Below are positions 7,405 through 15,560 of a stretch of 64,000 nt of DNA, in pieces; position 1 is the stretch's first letter, and the number at the start of each line of letters is the position of its first letter. The notes under the pieces are model-generated. The model was given only the letters and a program-made list of their open reading frames with translations, did not search any database and was not told where the DNA came from. The stretch comes from Planctomycetota bacterium (GTDB lineage Bacteria > Planctomycetota > Planctomycetia > Pirellulales > Thermoguttaceae). The position numbers were made by a program, and so were the translations under genes. The stretch lies in NCBI GenBank assembly GCA_030612765.1, contig JAUWNG010000002.1:1-64000 (forward strand), given 5' to 3'.

Positions 7405-10236
7405 GTGAATATTCGATTTTGGATCGCAGCGGCGCTGTTGGCCGGCTCCTGGCTGCTGGGGCTGAATTATTTCTATCCGATCAATCCCTGGGCGTGGTCG
7501 GTCGTGGTCGCGGCGGCCGTCTTGCTGTTGGGAAAGACCGACGGTGCATTGGGTGCCACTGCTGGCTTGTCCAGCAGTGCGGAAAACACGGTTGGGCAAG
7601 CCAACCGTGGCACCCGCGCGGCTTGGCCGATCGAGGCCCTCGCGCTGGTGCTGCTGCTGCCTGCCGCGTGGTTCGCCCCCTGGCCCTATCGAGCCGCGCC
7701 GCTGTTGATCGTGCTGGGGCTGGCTCTGCGGCTACTGCCGACCCGGCGGCGATGGGCCGACTGGCTGGCCGGCGGGGCCATCGCCGCCGGAGTGGTGATG
7801 TTCGTCCAGGCCCTGATTCTGGAAGTGTACATCACCCACACCGCCCGATCGCACGAGTTGCCTTGGCCGCTGCCCGACGCGCTGGCCGGAATCGCCACGC
7901 TGTTGGGTATCGACGCCGCGGCCGACGGATCGAACATCGTCATGCACTCGATGCGTCAGACACATCGGCTGGCCGCGACTTGGGAACTGTTGCTGGACCC
8001 GGCCACGCTGCTGTTTTTTGTCGGCGCGCTGGCGATGCTGCCAATGATAAAGCCGCGACCGGCGGTAGCGACCGGCGGCGCGACCGACGGTCGCGGCTTT
8101 ATGGCGGAGTGGCGAATATGGATCGGCGAACTGCGGATATTGACCCTGGTGGTGCTGGTCTGGCTGCCCGTGCGGGCGGGATTGTTGATGGCACTCTATC
8201 TGAACCGCGTGTTGCGCAGCGACGCGGATCGACCGCTGCACGCGATGAACCATTTCTTCTCGCCGTGGATGCTGCTTTTGCTGTTGGTCGTGCCGGTGTT
8301 GTTGGCGTGGCGGTTCGTGCGGCGTGTGGTTTCCTTGGAAGAACCAGTTTCCGACCACGCCGGGCAAGCCCGGCCGCTACACGAACAGCCTTCACACCCT
8401 TCCTCCCCTTCACACCCTTCACACCCTTCCTCCCCTTCATACCCTTCACACCCTTCACACCCTTCACACCCTTCCTCCCTCTTTCCCCTTTTCGCCTCCG
8501 CCGGGTTGATTGCGCTGGCGGTGGCGATCTTTACGGCGGCGATTTACTGGGATCCGCCGGGACGACGCAAGGACGGCCGCGTAATAGTCGTCGAACGGCA
8601 CTCCCAGTGGGAACCGACCACGAAGCCCTATGACACCACCTGGTTCGTCGAGCCAAAACTGTTCGACGAGGGGTCGGGCTACAACTACGCTCGCATCTAC
8701 CGCCACCTCGAACAGTTCTACGACGTGTCGCGGCTGTTGGAGACCGGCAAGATCGACGACGAAACCTTGGCCAAATGCGACGTGTTGATAATCAAAACTC
8801 CCACCGAGCGTTATAACCCCGAGGAAATCGAAGCGGTGTGGCGGTTCGTCAAGCAGGGGGGCGGGCTGCTGTTGATCGGCGAGCACACGAACTACGAGCG
8901 ATCGGCCACGGTCATCAACGACATCATCCGCCCGATGGGTTTCATCTTCCGCGACGACTTGCAGTTCAGCTTCAATCAGTCGCCCTACGAGCAAAGTTAT
9001 CTCGCGCCGACCGTCCCTCATCCGGTCGTACAGCACGTGCCGCCGATGGATTTCGCGGGGGCCTGCTCGATCGATCCGGGCGATAGCCGAGGCCGGCCGG
9101 TAATCGTCTGCACGGGGCTGTGGAGCATGGGGCCTGAATATCACCATAGCAATTTCTTTCCCGTTCCACAGCATTGTCCGGAAATGCGATACGGGGCCTT
9201 CGTTCAGGCGTGGGCGACGCGCTACGGACGCGGCCGAGTGTTGGCCTTCACCGACTCGACGATCTTCTCGAACTTCTGCGTTGGTCAGCCGGGCAAATCG
9301 GAGTTGATGCTGGGTATGGTTGAATGGCTCAACCACGCCAGCCCCTGGGCAGATCCGCGGCCGTGGCTGATCCTGCTGGGTATCCCGCCGCTGGCCGTCG
9401 GCGCGTGGATGGCGCGCGGTTTCGGTCGGGAGTGGCTCGCGCTGCTGGCCGCCGGTTCGTGCGGCTGGGTCGTTGGCTCGCTGGCGGTCATCGGTGCGCA
9501 CGGTTGGGCCATGCCCATCCCCAAACGCATTCACCCCGAGTGTCTCGTGGTCATCGATCGCACCACCTCGAACGTCCCCTTGGCCAAAGGGATGTACCCT
9601 CAAGGCAACGATGAGGGATACGGGATGTTGGAGGCATGGCTCTCCCGGCTGGATTGCCAATCCGTGCGCAAGGAAGGCCCCGAGGCATTCTCCGGCGACG
9701 TGCTGGTGGCCATTTGCCCGAGCCGGTCGGTGCCCGAGGAGTTCCGCCAGGCATTGGAAAAATACGTCGCCGAAGGCGGCCGACTGCTGGTAATCGACTC
9801 GCCCGAAAACTACGGTTCGACGGCCAACAGTCTACTCTGGCCGTTCGGATTGACGATTCATCGCGATCAGGCATGGATGGGAAAGCTAAGCACGGTCTTG
9901 CCGCTGCCGACGGTGGACATCGAGCAAGCCTGCGAAATCTCCGGCGGACAACCGCTGGCAAAGCTCGACAAACTTCCAGTGGCAACCCTGGTCCGCCACG
10001 GCAAGGGATCGGTCATGGCCGTCGGCTTCGGTTCGCTGTGGAACGACACACGGATGGGCGAGACCTGGGACGTCGAGCCAAACGCCACGGTTAAGGACCG
10101 CTATGATGTCCTATTCGGTCTGTTGCGGCCGTTTTTCCAGGGGCGCGAGTTTCCCTCCAAACAGTCGCCGAAGGCCGACGAAAGCGATGCCGAAATCCCC
10201 TCGATCCTAAAAGAATCAGGCCCGGCGGAGTTGTAA
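7405..10236 (+). CDS. Large membrane protein, paralogue of the preceding gene
   Basis: About 943 residues from a GTG at 7405, which has GAGAGGG about 11 bases upstream; a GTG at 7348 lies inside the hairpin and is less likely. The order matches the upstream gene: N-terminal helices, a DUF4350/GldG-like soluble domain (KQGGGLLLIGE), two helices, and a second such domain (AEGGRLLVIDSPEN). Function is unknown. Three repeat-derived segments lie in frame in the N-terminal part: a GGGTGCCAC-type element (7551-7615), a perfect palindrome (8047-8102) and a Ser-His-Pro stretch (8391-8480). They fall in linkers and do not interrupt the frame. Confidence 0.7.
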   Translation: MNIRFWIAAALLAGSWLLGLNYFYPINPWAWSVVVAAAVLLLGKTDGALGATAGLSSSAENTVGQANRGTRAAWPIEALALVLLLPAAWFAPWPYRAAPLLIVLGLALRLLPTRRRWADWLAGGAIAAGVVMFVQALILEVYITHTARSHELPWPLPDALAGIATLLGIDAAADGSNIVMHSMRQTHRLAATWELLLDPATLLFFVGALAMLPMIKPRPAVATGGATDGRGFMAEWRIWIGELRILTLVVLVWLPVRAGLLMALYLNRVLRSDADRPLHAMNHFFSPWMLLLLLVVPVLLAWRFVRRVVSLEEPVSDHAGQARPLHEQPSHPSSPSHPSHPSSPSYPSHPSHPSHPSSLFPLFASAGLIALAVAIFTAAIYWDPPGRRKDGRVIVVERHSQWEPTTKPYDTTWFVEPKLFDEGSGYNYARIYRHLEQFYDVSRLLETGKIDDETLAKCDVLIIKTPTERYNPEEIEAVWRFVKQGGGLLLIGEHTNYERSATVINDIIRPMGFIFRDDLQFSFNQSPYEQSYLAPTVPHPVVQHVPPMDFAGACSIDPGDSRGRPVIVCTGLWSMGPEYHHSNFFPVPQHCPEMRYGAFVQAWATRYGRGRVLAFTDSTIFSNFCVGQPGKSELMLGMVEWLNHASPWADPRPWLILLGIPPLAVGAWMARGFGREWLALLAAGSCGWVVGSLAVIGAHGWAMPIPKRIHPECLVVIDRTTSNVPLAKGMYPQGNDEGYGMLEAWLSRLDCQSVRKEGPEAFSGDVLVAICPSRSVPEEFRQALEKYVAEGGRLLVIDSPENYGSTANSLLWPFGLTIHRDQAWMGKLSTVLPLPTVDIEQACEISGGQPLAKLDKLPVATLVRHGKGSVMAVGFGSLWNDTRMGETWDVEPNATVKDRYDVLFGLLRPFFQGREFPSKQSPKADESDAEIPSILKESGPAEL
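7551..7615. repeat. In-frame copy of the GGGTGCCAC element core
   Basis: This matches the core of the 128 bp CTAA elements: GGGTGCCACTGCTGGCTTG on the left and GCCAACCGTGGCACCC on the right. The outer GTTGAAAAAG arms are missing. It encodes the peptide ATAGLSSSA inside the membrane protein. Confidence 0.8.
8047..8102. repeat. In-frame palindrome inside a coding sequence
   Basis: Perfect 15-base arms, ATAAAGCCGCGACCG at 8047-8061 and its complement at 8088-8102, flank a GC-rich centre with smaller repeats. It encodes IKPRPAVATGG and neighbours. Similar CCGCGACCGGCGGTAGCG text occurs near 62562 before rpoB. Confidence 0.8.
8391..8480. repeat. Nine-base tandem repeat coding Ser-His-Pro
   Basis: Units of CACACCCTT and CCTCCCCTT repeat about ten times without breaking the frame. 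The product is a low-complexity run of HPS/SPS triplets in a loop between membrane helices. Confidence 0.85.
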
Positions 10237-10261
10237 AGCGACTCGATGTGTAATAAATTCC

Positions 10262-10408
10262 GTTTCGTTTAACCTGGAGCCAACTCGTTTAACCTGGAGC
10301 CAACGGCGACAGGAAAGGTATTGCCTTACCCGCCATCGCCACCCTCCCGTCGCCGTTGGCTCCGGGTTAAACAACCCTCCCGTCGCCGTTGGCTCCGGGT
10401 TAAACGAG
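10262..10408. repeat. Paired direct and inverted repeats upstream of cysK
   Basis: Two 20-base copies of a unit with TTTAACCTGGAGCC lie at 10265-10284 and 10285-10304. Two inverted copies containing GGCTCCGGGTTAAAC lie at about 10355-10372 and 10391-10406. They would fold in the untranslated region just before cysK. Confidence 0.85.
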
Positions 10409-10434
10409 ATATGTGCTACATGAGGGACATTGTT

Positions 10435-11394
10435 ATGCAAACCGCCGATTCCGGCCGCGTTTTCGACGACATTACCCAGTGCATCGGCAATACGCCGCTG
10501 GTGCGGATGCGACGGATCACCGAAGGTTGCGCCGCCACGGTGGCAGGCAAACTGGAAAACCTCAACCCGCTTTGGAGCGTCAAGGACCGGATAGCCCGGG
10601 CAATGATCGACGCGGCGGAACAGGATGGGAAGATCACGAAAAACACCGTAATCGTCGAGCCGACCAGCGGCAACACCGGCATCGGACTGGCCTACGTCTG
10701 CGCCGCCCGCGGATACCGGCTCATGGTCACCATGCCGGAGAGCATGAGCATGGAGCGGCGTCGGCTGTTGAAGGCTCTCGGGGCGGAGATTGTACTGACG
10801 CCCGCCGCCGAAGGAATGCCCGGTGCGGTCCGCAAGGCCGAGGAATTGGCGGCGCGGAACCCGGATTACTACATGCCGCAGCAGTTTAAGAACCCCGCCA
10901 ACCCGGAAATCCATCGCCGCACGACAGCCGAGGAAATCTGGCGCGACACCGGCGGCCGGGTCGATCTGGTGGTCGCGGGCGTGGGTACCGGAGGGACTAT
11001 TACCGGCATCGGCGAGGCGCTCAAGCCGCGCAAGCCGACGCTCCGCATGGTGGCCGTAGAGCCGGCGGCCAGTCCGGTCATCAGCCAGCGGCTTGCCGGT
11101 GAGCCAATTCAGCCGGGCAAACACGCCATCCAGGGAATCGGCGCCGGATTCATTCCCGAAGTGTTGAATCTGGCGGTGATCGACGAAGTGATCCAGGTCC
11201 GCGACGGGGACGCGATGGAAACTGCTCGGCAACTGGCTCGGCTCGAGGGCTTCATGTGCGGAATAAGTTGCGGGGCGGCCGCTTGGGCGGCGCTGCAACT
11301 CGCCCGACGAAAGGAAAACGCCGGCAAACTGATAGTCGTCATCCTGCCAGACCTCGGCGAGCGATACCTCTCGACGAAACTGTTTTCCGAATGA
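10435..11394 (+). CDS. cysK: Cysteine synthase (O-acetylserine sulfhydrylase)
   Basis: A PLP enzyme that joins O-acetylserine and sulfide to give cysteine. The 319 residues show the PLP lysine in NPLWSVKDR (about residue 50), the substrate loop PTSGNTG and the phosphate-binding [10 protein letters not shown]. The ATG at 10435 is chosen because GAGGGA sits 7 bases upstream; in-frame ATGs at 10411 and 10420 add residues without homology. Upstream DNA is a set of inverted repeats. It converges with a protein of very high cysteine content, which may be coincidence. CysK versus CysM cannot be fully separated by eye. Confidence 0.92.
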   Translation: MQTADSGRVFDDITQCIGNTPLVRMRRITEGCAATVAGKLENLNPLWSVKDRIARAMIDAAEQDGKITKNTVIVEPTSGNTGIGLAYVCAARGYRLMVTMPESMSMERRRLLKALGAEIVLTPAAEGMPGAVRKAEELAARNPDYYMPQQFKNPANPEIHRRTTAEEIWRDTGGRVDLVVAGVGTGGTITGIGEALKPRKPTLRMVAVEPAASPVISQRLAGEPIQPGKHAIQGIGAGFIPEVLNLAVIDEVIQVRDGDAMETARQLARLEGFMCGISCGAAAWAALQLARRKENAGKLIVVILPDLGERYLSTKLFSE

Positions 11395-11415
11395 TGGTAT
11401 ATTGATGCTGCCTTA

Positions 11416-11489
11416 ACGCCCCGCGACTGCGGTCGCGGGGGAATGGATTGCGGCATTTGGCGTCCCCCGCGACCGCAGTCGCGGGGCGT
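11416..11489. repeat. Long GC-rich palindrome after cysK
   Basis: Arms starting ACGCCCCGCGACTGCGGTCG and its complement pair over about 26 bases around a 22-base loop. It could end cysK transcription, but related text (CCCCGCGACCGCAGTCGCGG) at about 50041 shows it is a dispersed repeat. Confidence 0.75.
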
Positions 11490-11548
11490 TTGCCTTTTTC
11501 CGCATTGGATTTCCAACAATCAATAATCAATCCCAAGAAACGACAAAA

Positions 11549-11575
11549 CGGCCCGATCGACGTTCGACCGGGCCG
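11549..11575 (-). terminator. Intrinsic terminator of the Cys-rich gene
   Basis: A 12-base stem (CGGCCCGATCGA paired with TCGACCGGGCCG, one mismatch) is followed on the minus strand by TTTTGTCGTTT. It lies about 75 bases beyond the stop of the minus-strand Cys-rich gene. Confidence 0.7.
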
Positions 11576-11648
11576 CTTGTAATTGTGATAAAGGAGCTTG
11601 CTTAAAACTCGGATCGGGGGTGAGTCCAAGCGGTGCTCGATTATTCGC

Positions 11649-12065
11649 TCATTTGCAGGCGACCGGCGCGCAAGTCTTCACTTCCTCGCAGCACTCGACC
11701 ACACAGCAAGTCTTCGGACGGCAGGTTCGGGCCTTGCGGCAACGACGCGGCTTGCAAGTCTTCGGGCAGCACGTGGCTGGCTCACAGGTGACCGGAGCGC
11801 AAGTGGCCGGCGCGCAAGTCTTCGGACGGCATGTCCGGGCCTTGCGGCAACGACGCGGCTTGCAGGTCTTCGGGCAGCACGTGACTGGCTCACAAGTGGC
11901 CGGAGCGCAAGTGACAGGCTCGCAGGTGGCCGGAGCACACGTGGCAGGCTCGCACGTGGCCGGAGCACACGTTTTGTTAAACAGGCCCGCTTGGGCGTTG
12001 GAGACGCCGACCACCACCACTAAGGCGGCTACGGCCAACGCCGGCAACAAAATACGACGCAACAT
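11649..12065 (-). CDS. Secreted Cys-pentad repeat protein
   Basis: A 138-residue protein with a clear signal peptide (hydrophobic run to about residue 25, cut near SNAQA). The mature part is almost wholly five-residue units ending in cysteine: APATC, EPATC, EPVTC, PKTC, KPRRC. I count 25 cysteines in about 112 residues, with a larger block (CCPKTCKPRRC to RPKTC) occurring twice. No family is recognised. Regular spacing suggests a disulfide-linked or metal-binding extracellular structure. AGGAG precedes the ATG at 12065, and a terminator lies downstream. It converges on cysK. Confidence 0.8.
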   Translation of the reverse strand: MLRRILLPALAVAALVVVVGVSNAQAGLFNKTCAPATCEPATCAPATCEPVTCAPATCEPVTCCPKTCKPRRCRKARTCRPKTCAPATCAPVTCEPATCCPKTCKPRRCRKARTCRPKTCCVVECCEEVKTCAPVACK

Positions 12066-12533
12066 GGGAGGTACTCCTTTGTTAGGAAAGACCTTGTGGG
12101 ATACTCACGAAAAAACACACATGTAATGGTATCTGAGTCCAATCTACGTGTTGCTATCGACGGACGGCCCAAAAATCCTTAGCCATATCCCCTATTCCGT
12201 CCACAGCCCTCATATTTTCCATTACGTTTATAACGTCCATTCCGTGTATATCGCCTGCGGCGACATTATCCGCTCCCTTACGTGTGTCGGATGACGAAAA
12301 ATCGCCCGCCGAGCGGCATGGAAAAAACGCTGCGGGAAGGGGACAGGTCCATGTTTTCGGCCAACCGTTTGCCCGCGAAATGCGTTTTTCGGCCGAAAAA
12401 TGGACCAGTCCCCAGCCAACCCGTGAACGCTTACAATTGGAGCCATCCTCCGGCATAACCTATGCTTATATGTTGTTCGGTCAAACAATCATGGTTGGGA
12501 ATCCAGCCAACCACACTATTGGGGCATATCAAA
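12066..12533. other. Intergenic region with a dispersed palindrome
   Basis: This 468-base divergent gap must hold the promoters of the Cys-rich gene and the Hpt gene; no strong sigma-70 boxes stand out. The stretch 12339-12434 is a GGGGACAGGTCC...GGACCAGTCCCC palindrome followed by CCCGTGAACGCTTAC. The same palindrome is at 18397-18470. Confidence 0.6.
12339..12434. repeat. GGGGACAGGTCC palindrome with CCCGTGAAC end
   Basis: The outer arms are GGGGACAGGTCCAT and ATGGACCAGTCCCC, with CGGCCAA/TTCGGCCG inside. The right side ends CCCGTGAACGCTTAC, matching the right end of the 125 bp element at 63222-63346. A second copy lies at 18397-18490. Confidence 0.8.
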
Positions 12534-12875
12534 ATGATTCAGAAAAAGACCATTGAGGAGTGCATCTACTCTCGACTGGGGGGCAATCCGGAATTTGCGG
12601 ACATTCTCTGTTTGTTTGTCGAGGAGATGCCCGCCCGCGCGGCAAAGCTGCTCCGTCATCTGGACGAGGGAAACTGGGAGGAGTTGCGGCGAACCGCTCA
12701 TCAACTCAAAGGCACCGCCGGCAGCTACGGCTTCGAGCAGCTCTCACCGTCCGCGAACCGGGTGGAACGCGCCGTTCGCGACAACGAGCCGGAAGAACAG
12801 ATACGCGAGTCGGTACTGGAGTTGGTCGATCTATGCGGTCGCGTTCGGTGCGGCGTGCCGGCGCAAGATGAATAA
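12534..12875 (+). CDS. Hpt domain protein (histidine phosphotransfer)
   Basis: A 113-residue, single-domain protein. The motif AHQLKGTAGSYGF matches the Hpt consensus HxLKGxAxxxG, with the phospho-accepting histidine at about residue 56. Such proteins pass phosphate between hybrid kinases and response regulators. No kinase or regulator gene is adjacent, so its partners lie elsewhere. The ATG at 12534 gives the expected short helix before the four-helix bundle; an upstream start at 12462 adds unrelated residues. Confidence 0.87.
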   Translation: MIQKKTIEECIYSRLGGNPEFADILCLFVEEMPARAAKLLRHLDEGNWEELRRTAHQLKGTAGSYGFEQLSPSANRVERAVRDNEPEEQIRESVLELVDLCGRVRCGVPAQDE

Positions 12876-13101
12876 GGCCCTCCCAAAAACGCTGTGCAGC
12901 CGCCCCCCGGCTGCGCAAAATCCCCCAGCATAGCCGAGGGCGGCCGTGCTACAAAAAGTATTCCGGGGATTGAGAACTCCGCCGCCGGCTGGTAGACTCG
13001 CGTTCGCGCACCATTGGTCTTATTGCGGTCGATTGCCCTTTTTGTGGTTTGCCTGCGACAAATCTTGCGAAGCGGGGCGTTGCGTACAGTGAGGTGGCAA
13101 C

Positions 13102-14145
13102 TTGAGTCCAGCCTTTGGCTTCCTCTTGGTAATCTTGGCCGGCGTGCTCAACGGCAGCTTCGCCTTGCCCATGAAACGCACCACGAAGTGGGAATGGGAA
13201 AATACATGGCTGGTGTATTCAATCGTGGGTATGATGGTAGTCAATTGGGGCGTAGCTTTCGAGACCGTGCCCCAACTTGGCGAGGTCTATGCCCGCGCCG
13301 GTCTGGCCGCGATAGGCATGGTGTTTGTCTTCGGCTGCATCTGGGGCATCGCCAATATGCTCTTCGGCATAGGTATCCATCTGATCGGGATCGGTCTGAG
13401 TTTTCCGATCTGCATTGGGCTAAGCGCCGCGTTGGGGGCCCTTATCCCGATGGCGATGCATCCGGCGGTGTTCCGAACCCCAGGCGGCATCGCCATCACC
13501 CTGGGCGTAGTTCTGGTTTTGCTGAGCGTCGTTATCTGTGCGTTGGCGGGCATCCGGAAGGACGCGCAGATCGCGGGCGACGCGGCGAAGACCGGTCCTC
13601 GCAACGCGTCGGCCTCGCGTCGGCGGCTTGTGCAAGGGCTTATCGTGGTGACGTGTGCGGGACTGTTCGATCCGATGCTGAACTACGCCTTCGTCTTCGG
13701 CGAGGAAATCAAACGGCAGGCCCTGGCCTTGAATGCCGTCCTAGGGGCCGAGGCCGACGCGATTTGGGCCTTGGCTTTGACGGGGAGCTTCTGCGTGAAT
13801 GCCGTCTATTGTGGATATTTGCTGCATCGCAATGCCACTTGGTCGCGGTATCTCCGGAAAGGGACGCTAAGCCATTGGTGGTTGGCGGCGCTGATGGGGG
13901 TGATCTGGATGTCCTCGATTACCATTTACGGACGCGGCGCGACGATGATGGGTCCCTTGGGTGGCTCGATTGGCTGGGCCGTGTTCTACGGTTGCATCAT
14001 TCTCTCATCGAGCATGTGGGGAATCGTCTCGGGCGAGTGGCGCGGTGGAGAAGGACGGCCGTTGCGGACCATGTTTGCAGGACTTGGGGTGTTGCTGGTC
14101 GCGGTGGCCATCCTCGGCTGCGCGAACGCCCTGTCCACGGAATAG
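13102..14145 (+). CDS. RhaT-like sugar transporter (DMT superfamily)
   Basis: A 347-residue protein with about ten membrane helices. The opening (LAGVLNGSFALPMKRTTKWEWENTW, split here only for description) is characteristic of the L-rhamnose/proton symporter RhaT. RhaT imports rhamnose in enterobacteria, but planctomycete relatives sit beside varied catabolic genes, so the substrate is uncertain. The start is TTG at 13102 with GAGGTGG about 6 bases before. A DegT aminotransferase starts 24 bases downstream; a UroD-family and a FucI-like gene continue on the same strand. Confidence 0.85.
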   Translation: MSPAFGFLLVILAGVLNGSFALPMKRTTKWEWENTWLVYSIVGMMVVNWGVAFETVPQLGEVYARAGLAAIGMVFVFGCIWGIANMLFGIGIHLIGIGLSFPICIGLSAALGALIPMAMHPAVFRTPGGIAITLGVVLVLLSVVICALAGIRKDAQIAGDAAKTGPRNASASRRRLVQGLIVVTCAGLFDPMLNYAFVFGEEIKRQALALNAVLGAEADAIWALALTGSFCVNAVYCGYLLHRNATWSRYLRKGTLSHWWLAALMGVIWMSSITIYGRGATMMGPLGGSIGWAVFYGCIILSSSMWGIVSGEWRGGEGRPLRTMFAGLGVLLVAVAILGCANALSTE

Positions 14146-14169
14146 CTTGCAAGTAAAGGAGATAAAAAA

Positions 14170-15393
14170 ATGAAGATTTGTTGGCCGGACCCGTTTCCAG
14201 GCATTCACTGGTTGGACGAGCAGGAGGAGCAGGCGGTTTCCGACGTGCTCCGTCGCGGCTCGCTTTTCCGATATTACGGACTGCACGCGCCCCATCACGT
14301 TGAGACGTTCGAGGCCGTGGCCCGCCGGTTCTACGGCGCCAAACACGCCCTGGCCGTCAACAGCGGGACCGGCGCCTTGATAACCGCAATGACGGCCCTG
14401 GCGCTGGGGCCCGGATGCGAAGTCATCGTGCCGAGTTTCTTCTGGGTGGCCACCGTCGGCGCCGTGGTGCAGGCCAACGCCATACCCGTGTTGTGCGAAG
14501 TAGACGACTCGTTCACGATGGACCCCAAGGATCTGGAACGAAAAATCACGTCGCGGACCAGATTGATTATGCCCGTGCATATGGCCGGCGCGCCGTGCGA
14601 CATGGAGGCCATCATGGCCATTGCCGACCGGCACGGCATTCCGGTGCTGGAAGACTGTGCCCAAGGCAACGGCGGCGAGTTTCACGGCCGCAAGCTCGGC
14701 ACGTTCGGCAAGCTCGGCATGTTCAGCATGCAAATGAACAAGAACGTAACCGCCGGCGAAGGCGGTCTGCTGATTACCAACGACGAGAAGCTCTACGAGC
14801 GTTGCGTGTCGGCACACGATCTCGGCATTCCCTGGGTCAACGGGGCGCCGTGCGAAACCGGCTCCGACGCCGTCACGTGGGGTTGTGGGCGGCGGATGAG
14901 CGAGTTGTGCGGCTCCGTGGCCGCCGTCCAGTTGAAGAAGCTCCCGAAGATCGTCGACCAGATGCGGGCGTCCAAGCGGCGGATCAAGGCCCTGTTGCAG
15001 GGGACGGCGGGAATTCAGTTCCGCCGCCTCAACGACGAAGCCGGCGACACCGGACCGTTCCTCATCTTGACGCTCGACGACCCGCACCGGGCCGAAAAAG
15101 CCGCCGAACGACTGCGGGACGCCGGACTCGCAAGTGCCGTCCGCATCGCCGACTACGGCCTCCACGTCTATTATCATGTCCCAGGGCTGGTCCGCAAAGT
15201 GCCGCTGTCGCCGGCCGGGAATCCGTGGAGCCTGCCGCAGAATCAGGCGTCGGTTTACGACTATGAAAAGGGCGCCTGCCCGCAAAGCGACGCTCTGTTC
15301 GCCCGTTCGATCCTCATTCCCGTGCCGTCACGGCTCACGCTCGAGCAAGAACAGCAGGCCGCCGAAGCCATCCGAGCGGCGGTTGCTCCGTAA
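14170..15393 (+). CDS. DegT/DnrJ/EryC1/StrS family aminotransferase
   Basis: A 407-residue PLP enzyme of the family that adds amino groups to keto sugars or cyclitols. Key features are SGTGAL for cofactor phosphate, EDCAQ (about 161-165) and the PLP lysine in MNKNVTAGEGG (about K191). AAGGAG lies 8 bases before the ATG at 14170. It follows the transporter by 24 bases and is probably co-transcribed with it. The product may be an amino sugar or amino cyclitol, inferred only from the family. Confidence 0.9.
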   Translation: MKICWPDPFPGIHWLDEQEEQAVSDVLRRGSLFRYYGLHAPHHVETFEAVARRFYGAKHALAVNSGTGALITAMTALALGPGCEVIVPSFFWVATVGAVVQANAIPVLCEVDDSFTMDPKDLERKITSRTRLIMPVHMAGAPCDMEAIMAIADRHGIPVLEDCAQGNGGEFHGRKLGTFGKLGMFSMQMNKNVTAGEGGLLITNDEKLYERCVSAHDLGIPWVNGAPCETGSDAVTWGCGRRMSELCGSVAAVQLKKLPKIVDQMRASKRRIKALLQGTAGIQFRRLNDEAGDTGPFLILTLDDPHRAEKAAERLRDAGLASAVRIADYGLHVYYHVPGLVRKVPLSPAGNPWSLPQNQASVYDYEKGACPQSDALFARSILIPVPSRLTLEQEQQAAEAIRAAVAP

Positions 15394-15416
15394 TACACCC
15401 CAATCATGACCGATAG

Positions 15417-15544
<128 letters not shown>

Positions 15545-15560
15545 ATAAAGGAAACATCAA

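Noticed and set aside
8464-9660. A 398-codon minus-strand frame opposite the second large membrane protein
   Set aside because: No ribosome site or family match, composition typical of antisense frames in GC-rich DNA.
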